Below are positions 16,046 through 23,986 of a stretch of 32,016 nt of DNA, in pieces. A program made the translations under genes and the position numbers. The notes below the pieces were generated by a model. The model was not told the origin of the DNA and did no database searches. It was given only the letters and a program-made list of their open reading frames with translations. This DNA is from a virus. Where the stretch lies: IMG/VR virus record IMGVR_UViG_3300046516_000640, positions 1 through 32,016 of that record. One strand, given 5' to 3'. Position 1 is the stretch's first letter. Every line of letters starts with the position of its first letter.

Positions 16046-16323
16046 TGCTGACGCCGTATCCGGTCAAGACGCCTCCGCTCGAGGGCCATCTGCTCAATTG
16101 GATATGGGGCCAGTGGCTCAATGCGCTGCGAGCGGCCGTGAACGGCACGCCGGGGAACTCGACGCCGACGCTGTTTGCGAATCTGCCGACACCAGTGGCA
16201 GGCATGATCTACGTCGTGACGGATTCGACGGTGAACACCTGGGGGGCGGTCGTCGCGGGCGGCGGGGGCTTTACGGTCGGCGCGTTCTTCAACGGCACAA
16301 ATTGGACCGTGGCGGCGATATGA
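16045..16323 (+). CDS. small tail or connector-associated protein
   Basis: This 92-residue protein starts by TAATG overlap with gp10. The N-terminal half has a helix (LLNWIWGQWLNALRAAV). The C-terminal half is a small beta unit (AGMIYVVTDSTVNTWGAVVA) ending with FFNGTNWTVAAI. That last unit resembles the short repeat found at the ends of many phage fibre or tail proteins, where a value such as NGT-x-W is displayed. It overlaps the GNAT gene by ATGA. The function is unknown. Confidence 0.68.
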   Translation: MLTPYPVKTPPLEGHLLNWIWGQWLNALRAAVNGTPGNSTPTLFANLPTPVAGMIYVVTDSTVNTWGAVVAGGGGFTVGAFFNGTNWTVAAI

Positions 16324-16802
16324 AGCAAGTGCAGGCGACGACGCTTGTCGAGCGGCCGGCGATTGCCTATCGGCAGGCCGTCTATGAAGACGTGCCGGCG
16401 CTGGTCATTCTGCTGCGTGAGTTCGTGACGTCGACGAAGTATCGCGAATACGTGGGCGCGAGCGCGGAAGCCTTGCAGGCGTTCCTCAAAGGCATCGTGC
16501 ACAACCCTTCGGCGGCCATCTTCGTGGCGGAACGGGATGCCGTCGTGATTGGCCTGATCGGCGTGCTCGGGTATGTCCATCCGATGAGCGGGCGCACCGT
16601 GGCGGGCGAACTCTTTTGGTGGCTCAATCCGCAGGACCGCGGCGCGGGCGGCTGGCTCTTGCGACGAGCCGAGAACTGGGCACGGGCGTATGGGGCTTCA
16701 TCGCTGCAGATGATTGCGCCGGCTGAGAGTCCTCGCGTCGGCGCGATGTATGAACGCCTCGGGTATGAAGCCGTCGAAACGGCCTATCAGGTGAAATTAT
16801 GA
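16320..16802 (+). CDS. GNAT-family N-acetyltransferase
   Basis: This 160-residue protein has the GNAT layout. An N-terminal strand-helix unit reads IAYRQAVYEDVPALVILLRE. Then come the central strands (AIFVAERDAVVIGLIGVL), a catalytic-region strand with GELFWWLNPQDRGAGGWLLR, and the end AMYERLGYEAVETAYQV. The segment around PQDRGAGGWLL corresponds to the acetyl-CoA pyrophosphate-binding motif (Q/R-x-x-G-x-G/A). A shorter GNAT gene is a common passenger between connector and ejection genes in P22-like phages. The substrate is unknown; a virion or host protein is possible. The ATG at 16320 overlaps the upstream stop. Confidence 0.85.
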   Translation: MKQVQATTLVERPAIAYRQAVYEDVPALVILLREFVTSTKYREYVGASAEALQAFLKGIVHNPSAAIFVAERDAVVIGLIGVLGYVHPMSGRTVAGELFWWLNPQDRGAGGWLLRRAENWARAYGASSLQMIAPAESPRVGAMYERLGYEAVETAYQVKL

Positions 16803-17401
16803 GCGCACTCACGACGGCAGCGATTATCGGCCTCACGGCGGCGAACGCGGGCGCTGGCATCGCGGAAGCGGCCATTAAGGGCCACCAAACGAGCAAGGCC
16901 GTGGATGCCCAGACTGCGGCAGCCAACAAGGCGCTGGCGGTCCAGCAGCAGGTGTATAGCAACCAGCAGCAGGCCGCGGCGCCGTATCAGCAGACCGGCC
17001 AGCAGACGCTGGGGCGCCTCGGGCAGATGGCGGCGCAGCCCGCGAACCAGTTCAGTCCGGCGAATTATCAGCAAGGAGCGCCAACGGCAGCCTTTCAGGC
17101 GCAGCAGCCATCCTCGCAATATTCGAACATGATGGGCGGTCCAGCCACGGCAGCGAATCATGTTAATGGCCCATTGCCATATAACGCCCAAGGTAATGCC
17201 CCTGGTGCGGGTTTGCCGTCTGCGCAGATGCCGTCGTTGGGGGCACTCGGCCAGCCGCCGGGCCAGTCGATGCCGGGGATGGCGCCGGGAGGGCAGGGCG
17301 ATACGGTCACGATTCAGACGCCGGATGGACGCACGTTGCAGGGCTTTCCTCGCGCGCGTGTGCAGGAAGCGATGCAGCGCGGCGCGAAAGTGGTGGGCTA
17401 G
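16799..17401 (+). CDS. ejection-type internal virion protein (P22 gp7 position)
   Basis: This 200-residue protein starts with ATGA overlap on the GNAT gene. Its N-terminus (ALTTAAIIGLTAANAGAGIA) is a hydrophobic, small-residue helix typical of DNA transfer proteins. It is followed by a Gln/Ala-rich helical part (AANKALAVQQQVYSNQQQ) and a Gly/Pro/Gln-rich tail. The C-terminus (TIQTPDGRTLQGFPRARVQE) forms a short beta-hairpin unit. In P22 the same position holds gp7 (229 residues), one of three proteins ejected ahead of the DNA. The role is inferred from position and composition. Confidence 0.68.
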   Translation: MSALTTAAIIGLTAANAGAGIAEAAIKGHQTSKAVDAQTAAANKALAVQQQVYSNQQQAAAPYQQTGQQTLGRLGQMAAQPANQFSPANYQQGAPTAAFQAQQPSSQYSNMMGGPATAANHVNGPLPYNAQGNAPGAGLPSAQMPSLGALGQPPGQSMPGMAPGGQGDTVTIQTPDGRTLQGFPRARVQEAMQRGAKVVG

Positions 17402-19027
17402 ATGGCTGGATTCTTAACACCAAGCGGTAATAGCTCAACCGATTGGTTCACGCAGCAGATCGCGGGCGTCAATCAGCAGGGCCAGCAGCAGGGGATGCCG
17501 CAAGTGGCCACGGCGCCCGATGGCGTGCCGGTGTATGGCAGCGGGGGCCAATACTTCACGCGGAATGCTGACGGCAGCATGACGCAGCAGTTTCAGGGCG
17601 GGGCGCCTGATTGGCTGACGCAACAGACCGGAGGCGGGCAGCAAGCGGGCGGCGGAATGCCCGCGGGCATTGACCCGCATCTGGCCGCGCTCTATCAGCA
17701 ATACGGCATCACGCCGGGCGGCAGCGGGTCTGGCTTGTCGGACTGGCAATATTGGCAGAATGATGCACTGAAAAACGCGGGTGGCGATTGGTCCTACATC
17801 ACCGGACGGCTCGGCTCAGACCTTGCGGGCAACGGTCCCGACAAGGGAGGCGGCGGCAGCGGACAGGGCACGCTGGGGAATCCTGGCAACTATCAGGCGC
17901 CCGCACCATTCACCGGCCAGACGAACTATACGCCGCAGACGATTACGCAGCCGGCGGCCGTGAATGCGCAACAGGTGAGTCCGCAGGGCATCGCGCAGCC
18001 GGGGAGTATCACGCCGCAGACCGTGCAGGGGCCGCAGGCACTGCAGGCGCGCACGCTGGCCGACCCGGCCGGCTTCAAAGCGCCGACGATGGCGGATGTG
18101 CAGAACGATCCGAACTTCCAGTATGCGCAGCAGCAGGCCATGCAGTCGCTGGTGAACTCAGGCGCCGCGAAAGGTATTGCCCGCGGCAGCAACGAATGGA
18201 AGGCGCTGCAGGAGCAGGCGGCCAGTCTCGCCGGCCAGCAGTATGAGCAGATGTATCAGAACTCGCTGAACGCCTACCAGACGAACACGGGCAACACGCT
18301 GGCGTATAACCAGGCGAACAACGCGAACGCGGCGCAGGCGTATGGGTTGACGAATCAGTATCAGCAGGCCGCCGGCATGTTCAACGCGGGGCAGAACTAT
18401 AACGCGCAAGCGCAGAACATCGGCAATACGATGCAGGCGAACCAGTTCAACGCCGGACAGAATCTACAGGGGCAACTGGCGAATCAGGGCGCGAACCTGC
18501 AGGCCGGGCAGTTCAACGCGGGCATGAACTACAACACGCAGAACGCGAATCAGGCGAATCAGTTCGCGGCGAGTCAGGCGAACAATCAGAACGCGCTGGC
18601 GGCCTATCAGACGAACGCGAATACAGCACTGGGCGCGTATGGGGCGAACGTGCAGGCCGGGCTGGGGTATGGGAATCTCGGCCTGGCGCAGCAGGGGCAG
18701 AACTACAACCAAGGGCTGTCGACGTTCAATGCGAATCAGGGCGCGAATCAGCAGGCATTCAACAACAACTATTCCCTCGCGCAGCTCGGACTGGCGGCGA
18801 ATGGCCAAATGGGGCAGGCCGGGCAGAACTATGGCAATCAGGCGACCAATGCTTACGAAGGCATCGGCAACGCGCAGGCGGCAGGCTCGATGAATCAGGG
18901 CGCGAATTGGGGCGGGGCGTTGGGGAATGCCGCGAACTATGGCACGCAGCTCTGGGCGCTCGGGCAACTCGGTCAGCAGCCGCAACAGGCGTCGTCGTAT
19001 GCCGTGCCGCCGAACTACGCAGGGTAA
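17402..19027 (+). CDS. Gln/Asn-rich ejection-type internal virion protein (P22 gp20 position)
   Basis: This 541-residue protein starts directly after the previous stop. Residues 1-220 are Gly/Gln/Pro-rich. Residues 225-292 carry the phage DNA-transfer motif ADVQNDPNFQYAQQQAMQSL followed by an Ala/Gly turn (SGAAKGIARGSNEWKALQE) and QYEQMYQNSLNAYQTN. Residues about 295-480 are low-complexity repeats of Asn, Gln, Ala and Gly, with QFNAGQN or related units at about 327, 348 and 370. The DPNFQ...SGAAKG...Y-x-x-x-Y-x-x-x-L pattern is widespread in podophage internal proteins. P22 gp20 is 471 residues. A role in forming the DNA conduit across the envelope is likely. Confidence 0.72.
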   Translation: MAGFLTPSGNSSTDWFTQQIAGVNQQGQQQGMPQVATAPDGVPVYGSGGQYFTRNADGSMTQQFQGGAPDWLTQQTGGGQQAGGGMPAGIDPHLAALYQQYGITPGGSGSGLSDWQYWQNDALKNAGGDWSYITGRLGSDLAGNGPDKGGGGSGQGTLGNPGNYQAPAPFTGQTNYTPQTITQPAAVNAQQVSPQGIAQPGSITPQTVQGPQALQARTLADPAGFKAPTMADVQNDPNFQYAQQQAMQSLVNSGAAKGIARGSNEWKALQEQAASLAGQQYEQMYQNSLNAYQTNTGNTLAYNQANNANAAQAYGLTNQYQQAAGMFNAGQNYNAQAQNIGNTMQANQFNAGQNLQGQLANQGANLQAGQFNAGMNYNTQNANQANQFAASQANNQNALAAYQTNANTALGAYGANVQAGLGYGNLGLAQQGQNYNQGLSTFNANQGANQQAFNNNYSLAQLGLAANGQMGQAGQNYGNQATNAYEGIGNAQAAGSMNQGANWGGALGNAANYGTQLWALGQLGQQPQQASSYAVPPNYAG

Positions 19028-19030
19028 GTG

Positions 19031-20374
19031 ATGCCGATTGATACGTCCATTTACCAGCAGCCGCCCTCGCAGGGCTTCAATACGCCGTTTCAGACGCTGG
19101 CGCAGATTGGCGCCATTCAGCGGCAGCGGCAAGAGATTGCCTCAAATGCGGCGCTCGAGCAGGAGCGGCAACAGAAGCTCAAGGATGACCAGAAGAAACA
19201 AGCCGATGCGGATCAATTCAATACCATCCTGACTAATGTCGGCTTGTTCAATCGTGACGCGATGCGGGCACAAGTGCAGCAGCACGCACCGGATAAACTT
19301 CAAAGTCTTGAGAAGTGGTATGCCGACTTCGATAAGACGACCGAAGAATACCAAAAGGCGAAAAACGAATCGTCTGCGGCAGCGGCGCTGGCGGAACAGC
19401 GGAAGACGCAAGTCGTCGGCACGGTGGCGAATGGCATTGCCGCGCATGGCTATACGCCGACTGCCTTTGCCGCAGGGTTGAACGAACTCGGGCAGAAGTT
19501 TCCTCAGTCACAGGCGACATGGGACAACTACGCGCAGTTAGCCCTCCAGAATGGGCCGGGCTGGATCAAGGAACACGTCGACGGCTTACGCACGATGGCT
19601 GACCGATCAGCGGCGGCCGAACTCCCAGAGAAAGCCGCGAAGGCTGAAGAAGCCCAGAAAGTTAACGCGGGCACGTCGCCCACGGGTATGACGGCCGACC
19701 AGCAGGCACAGGAAGCTGACCGGCAGGCGCAGTTGAAGCAGGGCGCGCAACGGATCGGCCTTGAACAGCAGCGCGTGAATATCGAGAAAAACAAATCAGC
19801 GGCGCCCGATCAGGGCAAACTGGAGCAGCAATATCGAACGGCGTTGTTGCGTGGCATGTCGAGCCGTTCTGGCGGGATCGGCCTTGAAGATGCGAAAGTG
19901 CAACAGGCGAATCATCTGCTCTCGCTCTTTGAGCAGACGTATAACCCGAAGACTGGCGGCTACGATATCCCGCGCGTGCAGATGAATGAATTAGCGATGG
20001 GCTTGGCGAAATTGACGGCAGGGAGCAGCCCGGCCGGCGAAGGGCTCATGCGTGAATTCCAACAGCGCACGGCGAAGGGCGATGTGGCGGGCGCCTTGAC
20101 GTGGCTCACGGGGCAACCCGTCGCCGCGAATACCGACGCGCTCACGAAGTTCATGAAGGAATCCATCGAACGGCAGGGCAAGACCGCCGAAACGAATCGG
20201 GAAGGCGAGATGGCCTATTTGCGCAACCTCGCCCCGACTGAGTTAGAAGAAGACCGACGCAAGAAACTCGAAGCCGTGAGTCTTAATCCCTTGCGGCAAA
20301 TCAAGGTGCTGACGAACGAGAAGGGTGAACGGCGGCAGGTCGTTTCGACGGATGGCGGCCAGACATGGCAGTAG
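19031..20374 (+). CDS. ejection-type internal virion protein (P22 gp16 position)
   Basis: This 447-residue protein is mostly helical and charged. It opens with a Pro/Gln-rich start and long coiled helices at about 30-60 (AIQRQRQEIASNAALEQERQ) and 195-265. The last third contains ADTEE-like helices and LMREFQQRTAKGDVAGALTW. Its place after the gp20-like gene matches P22 gp16 (609 residues), the last ejected protein, but no sequence likeness to gp16 or its lytic enzymes is seen. A GTG at 19028 directly precedes the ATG; the ATG is preferred. The stop overlaps the next gene (ATG at 20365). Confidence 0.65.
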   Translation: MPIDTSIYQQPPSQGFNTPFQTLAQIGAIQRQRQEIASNAALEQERQQKLKDDQKKQADADQFNTILTNVGLFNRDAMRAQVQQHAPDKLQSLEKWYADFDKTTEEYQKAKNESSAAAALAEQRKTQVVGTVANGIAAHGYTPTAFAAGLNELGQKFPQSQATWDNYAQLALQNGPGWIKEHVDGLRTMADRSAAAELPEKAAKAEEAQKVNAGTSPTGMTADQQAQEADRQAQLKQGAQRIGLEQQRVNIEKNKSAAPDQGKLEQQYRTALLRGMSSRSGGIGLEDAKVQQANHLLSLFEQTYNPKTGGYDIPRVQMNELAMGLAKLTAGSSPAGEGLMREFQQRTAKGDVAGALTWLTGQPVAANTDALTKFMKESIERQGKTAETNREGEMAYLRNLAPTELEEDRRKKLEAVSLNPLRQIKVLTNEKGERRQVVSTDGGQTWQ

Positions 20375-21675
20375 GACCGGGCAAGACGTTAGACCAATTG
20401 AAGCAGGAAGGTTGGTCAGAACCCGCTGCACCAGCGGCCCCGGCTGATGCGCGTTCTACGTTCGACCAAATCAAGGGCTCTCCAAATCCAACCGCGGCGA
20501 CGATGGAGTATTTGAAGAGCAATGATCCGAACGATCTGGCCTCTCCCGTTGGGCCGGGTTTACGAGAAAAGCTCGACACTCCGCTGTGGCGGCCAACGGG
20601 TATTGATGCCATCGATTCGATCCTCTCACCAGCTGGACTGGCGCAGATTGCCGTCGTCGGTGGGCCGATGGCGGCCAAGGCTGTGACAGGGGCGGTTAAT
20701 AACCTAAAAGCCAAAGTTGGGGAAAAACTGGCAGGGAAGTTATTGGATTTTGTTACGCCAAGCCTTCTCAAGAAGCCGCAGGAAGCGGTCAGCATCCTAA
20801 GCGACCTCGCAGAAGCCATCAAAGGCAAGGCGGCACCCGCAGAACCGCCCGTCGCAGCGCCTGCGCCCGCCCAGCCAGCCGCAGTGGCACCTGAGGCTCC
20901 GCAGGCAACCGTGCGCGTTTATCACGGCTCGACATCCGCGCGCCCAACGCTACAGCCGGGCACGATGATGACGACTGATCCGGCATGGGCGGCCGGCTAT
21001 ACCACGCATGATGTTGGCGGGATTGGGCCTGAAGCGTTTACCGGGAAGGTGCATGCCGCCGATGTGCCGGTTCCTGAGAAAACCTTAACGGCCAAGACGT
21101 TGCACGGCGCAGAAGCGCAATTGATTGACTTAGCAAAAACAGCCCTCGGGCGACAGCCTGCCACATTGCAGGAAGCGGCGCAGATTGTGCGCGAGAAATA
21201 CGGCTATGAGGCCATTGTGGCGAAGGGTGCTGATGGGACCGTAACCGGAATGATTCCGCTTACTGAGACTCAGGTTGCTGCCCATTTGGACCCTTCGCAG
21301 GTTGTGAAACAGGCAATAGCGAGCGGTCAACCTGTCGCAGACAATCTACAAGCCATCGTCAAGCGGATTCCAGAAGCCGCCCCGATGTCGACGCCGGATG
21401 CCTTCCGCTCGGCCCTGAAAGCCTTTGCCGACGCCAAGGAAGTGCCGCGGCCGGCCGAAGTCAACAACGTCCAGATGCTCATTAAGCGCGGCGTGGACCC
21501 GGATAAGGCGTTACAGACCGTCCTCGGCAATCGGCCACCCGCGCCGGCGAATCCGGCTGCAGAGCTCGCTAAGCGTCTCGGGACGCCATCTGAAGCCGAA
21601 ATGAACGCCGACATGGCCGCGCGGGCGCGCAAAGGCCAAAAGTCCCTGATGCCGAAGTATGGAGCCCAACCGTGA
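20365..21675 (+). CDS. polyvalent virion protein with an ART-like domain
   Basis: This 436-residue protein overlaps the previous gene by 10 bases. Residues 1-130 hold a helical segment with a small-residue hydrophobic stretch (GLAQIAVVGGPMAAKAVTGA). A Pro/Ala linker (155-182) follows. Residues 183-325 look like an ADP-ribosyltransferase-like fold: VYHGST at 185-190, then TTDPAWAAGYT at 203-213, then a strand-helix unit ending YGYEAIVAKG. The H-G-x and T/S-x-D-x-x-x-A-x-x-Y pairing is typical of ART domains in phage polyvalent proteins. Residues about 335-436 are helical. It may be ejected and modify host proteins early; the catalytic Glu cannot be placed by eye. Confidence 0.6.
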   Translation: MAVGPGKTLDQLKQEGWSEPAAPAAPADARSTFDQIKGSPNPTAATMEYLKSNDPNDLASPVGPGLREKLDTPLWRPTGIDAIDSILSPAGLAQIAVVGGPMAAKAVTGAVNNLKAKVGEKLAGKLLDFVTPSLLKKPQEAVSILSDLAEAIKGKAAPAEPPVAAPAPAQPAAVAPEAPQATVRVYHGSTSARPTLQPGTMMTTDPAWAAGYTTHDVGGIGPEAFTGKVHAADVPVPEKTLTAKTLHGAEAQLIDLAKTALGRQPATLQEAAQIVREKYGYEAIVAKGADGTVTGMIPLTETQVAAHLDPSQVVKQAIASGQPVADNLQAIVKRIPEAAPMSTPDAFRSALKAFADAKEVPRPAEVNNVQMLIKRGVDPDKALQTVLGNRPPAPANPAAELAKRLGTPSEAEMNADMAARARKGQKSLMPKYGAQP

Positions 21676-22358
21676 GCCTTGGCACCTTAGCCCCGTATGC
21701 CTTCCCGCAAGCCTTGGACGACAACGGCGATCCGCTCGACGGCGGCCTGCTCTATACCTACGTATCAGGGCTTATTGGCACGCCTGCGACGACATGGCAG
21801 GACGCTGATCTGCTCGTGCCGAACACGAACCCGATCGTCCTCTCCGCTGGCGGCCGTTACAAGATTTACCTCGCAGCGCAGAGTTATAAGTTTGTGCTGA
21901 AGAATGCCGCCGGCGTCGTCATTGATACGACCGATCCAGTCGGCTCCGTGGGACTGGCCTCCGCGGGCGTGTTCGATATCTTCAATTTCTACGGCGATCC
22001 GACCTCCCCGATCTTGGGCACGGCGTATCCACTCGGTGCGACGTTTGATAAATGCCATGCGGGCACGGCGTGGCTCGCCATCGACAGTGCCTCAATGGCG
22101 CCCGGCACGTATCAACTCTCAGGCATGATTCTGAGCACAGGGGGCGACCTTGTCTCCGTCGCCATCGTGAATCTGACCGATGGCGCGCCCGATACGCCGA
22201 TTGCCGTGATGACCTCGACCAGCACGACCGGCACCACGGCGCAAAGCGGGGCGATTACGTTTGGCACGGCCGGGTCTATCAAAACCTACGGCATCAAAGT
22301 CAAAATCGACGCCGGATCTGGCTTTGCGTGGGCCATTCAACTCGTGAAGGTTTCCTAA
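21672..22358 (+). CDS. tail-fibre head-binding-type protein
   Basis: This 228-residue protein begins at a GTG that overlaps the previous stop (GTGA). Residues 8-75 carry a pattern common to N-terminal domains of podophage tail fibres. The blocks are APYAFPQALDDNGDPLDGGL, LYTYVSGLIGTPATTW, NTNPIVLSAGGRYKIYL and YKFVLKNAAGVVIDTTDPV. The rest is a beta domain with an SMAPGTYQLSGMILSTGG block. Such N-terminal domains attach fibres to the tail. No long shaft is present here, so this may be an adaptor to which the S74 fibre encoded next binds. Confidence 0.78.
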   Translation: MSLGTLAPYAFPQALDDNGDPLDGGLLYTYVSGLIGTPATTWQDADLLVPNTNPIVLSAGGRYKIYLAAQSYKFVLKNAAGVVIDTTDPVGSVGLASAGVFDIFNFYGDPTSPILGTAYPLGATFDKCHAGTAWLAIDSASMAPGTYQLSGMILSTGGDLVSVAIVNLTDGAPDTPIAVMTSTSTTGTTAQSGAITFGTAGSIKTYGIKVKIDAGSGFAWAIQLVKVS

Positions 22359-23503
22359 TGAAAACATTCCTAACGTTTGTCGGAGTCTTCCTGTTGGCGG
22401 CGTGTGCGTCTGCGCAGCCGCGGCCGGGGGCGTTTACGACCATCAACGCCACAGCGGTGACGCCGGCCGCCGTCTGCGCGGGCTGTCCTATTGGCAGCAC
22501 GTCGCCAGCTGTGAATAGCGGCGTCACGGCCGCCGCGCTCGTCCTCCCGATTAGTGTGCCAGCGAATACGACCAATACGCTGTATCAGGGTGCCACGGGC
22601 TTGTTCTTTGGATCGGCTACCGGCTTTCCCATCGGCGGCCTCTTATCCGTCAATGGGTTCGGCACGCATTCGATCAGCGCCAGCGGGACCGGGGGCAATA
22701 CGCTGACGATTCGGAATCCGACCGCCGGCACGGGGAACTATGGTGCGCTCTTCGTGGCCAATGACAACAACCCGACGCAGACACAACTCCTCTCGCTGTC
22801 CTCGACGTATACCACCTCCGCGCCCAATCTCGCGGGCGGCTCGAGCCTGGTCGGGGCAGGTGTCGGCGGCCTCTCGGTGACGGCATCTGATCCGACTGGG
22901 GCGCTGCGCTTCTATACCGGGGGCGTGACGGAGCGGGTGCGTATCTTCCCTGATGGGAACGTGAGTATTGGGAATACCAGCGAGATCGGGGGCTGTTGTC
23001 GCCTCAACGTGCAGAACGCGTTCTATGTGGGGTATGACGGCATCAATGCTTATTCCACGATGACGACGGGGGCCATTGCCATTCTGTCCGCGCCCTCGCT
23101 CGTGCTGTCCCAGATGGATAACATTGGGTTTTTTGCGACGACGTATCCCACGACGGCGAGCGCGGCGAATGCCCATATTGGCAACGGCGATTACCTGCGC
23201 CTCGTGACGTCGCTGCGCAGCGCGAAGCATGACATTGAACCGATTAGTCTGTTTGATGCCCGCCGCACCGTGATGGGCCTGCAGAGCGTGTTGTATCGGA
23301 GCTCGGTGGACGAGGACCAGCGGCAATGGGCGGGCTTCATTGCCGATGACGTGGAGAAGGTCAATCCAACGCTTGCCGTCTATGATGGACGCGGCGCCTT
23401 GCAATCGGTCACGTATGATCGGGTGGCCGCGTATCTGTTGCGACTGGTGCAGGATCAGGAGCAACGGATTGAGGCGCTGGAACAGGCGCTGAAGGCGAAG
23501 TAA
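22358..23503 (+). CDS. tail fibre with C-terminal S74 intramolecular chaperone and a lipobox-like N-terminus
   Basis: This 381-residue protein starts by TAATG overlap; longer in-frame extension lies inside the previous gene. Residues 1-20 form a signal-like segment, MKTFLTFVGVFLLAAC, that ends in a lipobox-like LAAC; SAQ follows. The body is beta-rich with short repeats such as GNTLTIRNPTAGTGNYGALF. Residues about 280-380 match the peptidase S74 (endosialidase chaperone) domain: SLRSAKHDIEP holds the Ser (about 285) and Lys (about 290) of the self-cleaving pair, then GFIADDVEKVNP and a C-terminal helix. S74 domains help trimerise fibres and then cleave themselves off. Its 3' end overlaps the convergent gene by 95 bases. 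Confidence 0.82.
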   Translation: MKTFLTFVGVFLLAACASAQPRPGAFTTINATAVTPAAVCAGCPIGSTSPAVNSGVTAAALVLPISVPANTTNTLYQGATGLFFGSATGFPIGGLLSVNGFGTHSISASGTGGNTLTIRNPTAGTGNYGALFVANDNNPTQTQLLSLSSTYTTSAPNLAGGSSLVGAGVGGLSVTASDPTGALRFYTGGVTERVRIFPDGNVSIGNTSEIGGCCRLNVQNAFYVGYDGINAYSTMTTGAIAILSAPSLVLSQMDNIGFFATTYPTTASAANAHIGNGDYLRLVTSLRSAKHDIEPISLFDARRTVMGLQSVLYRSSVDEDQRQWAGFIADDVEKVNPTLAVYDGRGALQSVTYDRVAAYLLRLVQDQEQRIEALEQALKAK

Positions 23504-23792
23504 TGGGAGCGAGCAGGGCCGCGAGATCGGCCCACGCGACATACTCGATCTTCCACGTCAGGCCATCGTTTCGTGTAATCGTGTGGGCATTGCGCGGCAG
23601 GGCGCGGATCTGCGCGTAGAGATCGACGGGCGGGTGCGCGTGCAGGAGCGCGGCCACCTCGTCAGCGCATTCTTCTAAGCCCCACCCGCGTCCAATGCGA
23701 TACGAATCCCCGTGGTCGCGGTCTTTCGCAGACTGTTCACGCCACTGAGCCATCAGTCGTTCCAGTCCCACCCGGAGCCAGTCCGCGCTCAT
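23409..23792 (-). CDS. small phage protein of early-type operon
   Basis: This 127-residue protein is the last gene of the minus operon. Its start overlaps the upstream stop (ATGA). The N-terminal part has RLMAQWREQSAKDRDHGDSY and GLEECADEVAALLHA, a pattern (helix, then C-A-x-E/D-x-x-A-x-L) frequent in small phage proteins of early operons. The middle (NAHTITRNDGLTWKIEYVA) is probably beta. The C-terminal Pro/Ala tail is encoded opposite the end of the tail-fibre gene, with 95 bases of convergent overlap. The function is unknown. Confidence 0.65.
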   Translation of the reverse strand: MSADWLRVGLERLMAQWREQSAKDRDHGDSYRIGRGWGLEECADEVAALLHAHPPVDLYAQIRALPRNAHTITRNDGLTWKIEYVAWADLAALLAPITSPSAPVPAPQSVAPDPAPVATDTRPPDHT

Positions 23793-23986
23793 GGCTGCGG
23801 CTTTCGATAACCGCGCAGTGCGGCCTTCGCTTCACTCACGACGTTCTCATAGGCCATCTCCAACGCTTCTGCATGGTCTAGTCCGTAGCGCATTTCAGCC
23901 TCTTTGCGAAGCCGCTGAGGTGTGTCATACATCGTGATGCGCCTCAACGCTTCGTAGAATCGCGCCTCATAGTTCACACGTTTCAT
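23789..23986 (-). CDS. small helical protein, function unknown
   Basis: This 65-residue charged helical protein overlaps both neighbours (ATGA at each end). It contains YEALRRITMYDTPQRLRKEA and ALEMAYENVVSEAKAALRG. It has no cysteines and no membrane segment. The E-A-L-R-x-I and A-x-E-M-A-Y-E-N pattern is common among small early phage proteins. Coupling to both neighbours suggests it is expressed with the zinc-ribbon genes upstream. Confidence 0.65.
   Translation of the reverse strand: MKRVNYEARFYEALRRITMYDTPQRLRKEAEMRYGLDHAEALEMAYENVVSEAKAALRGYRKPQP

Noticed and set aside
23409-23503. Bidirectional terminator between the convergent operons
   Set aside because: The convergent genes overlap by 95 bases and no GC hairpin followed by a T-run is visible there.
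22643-23542. 299-residue minus-strand frame that would continue the minus operon
   Set aside because: Opposite the tail-fibre gene; Arg/His/Pro-rich, without domain; the S74 motifs prove the plus frame.
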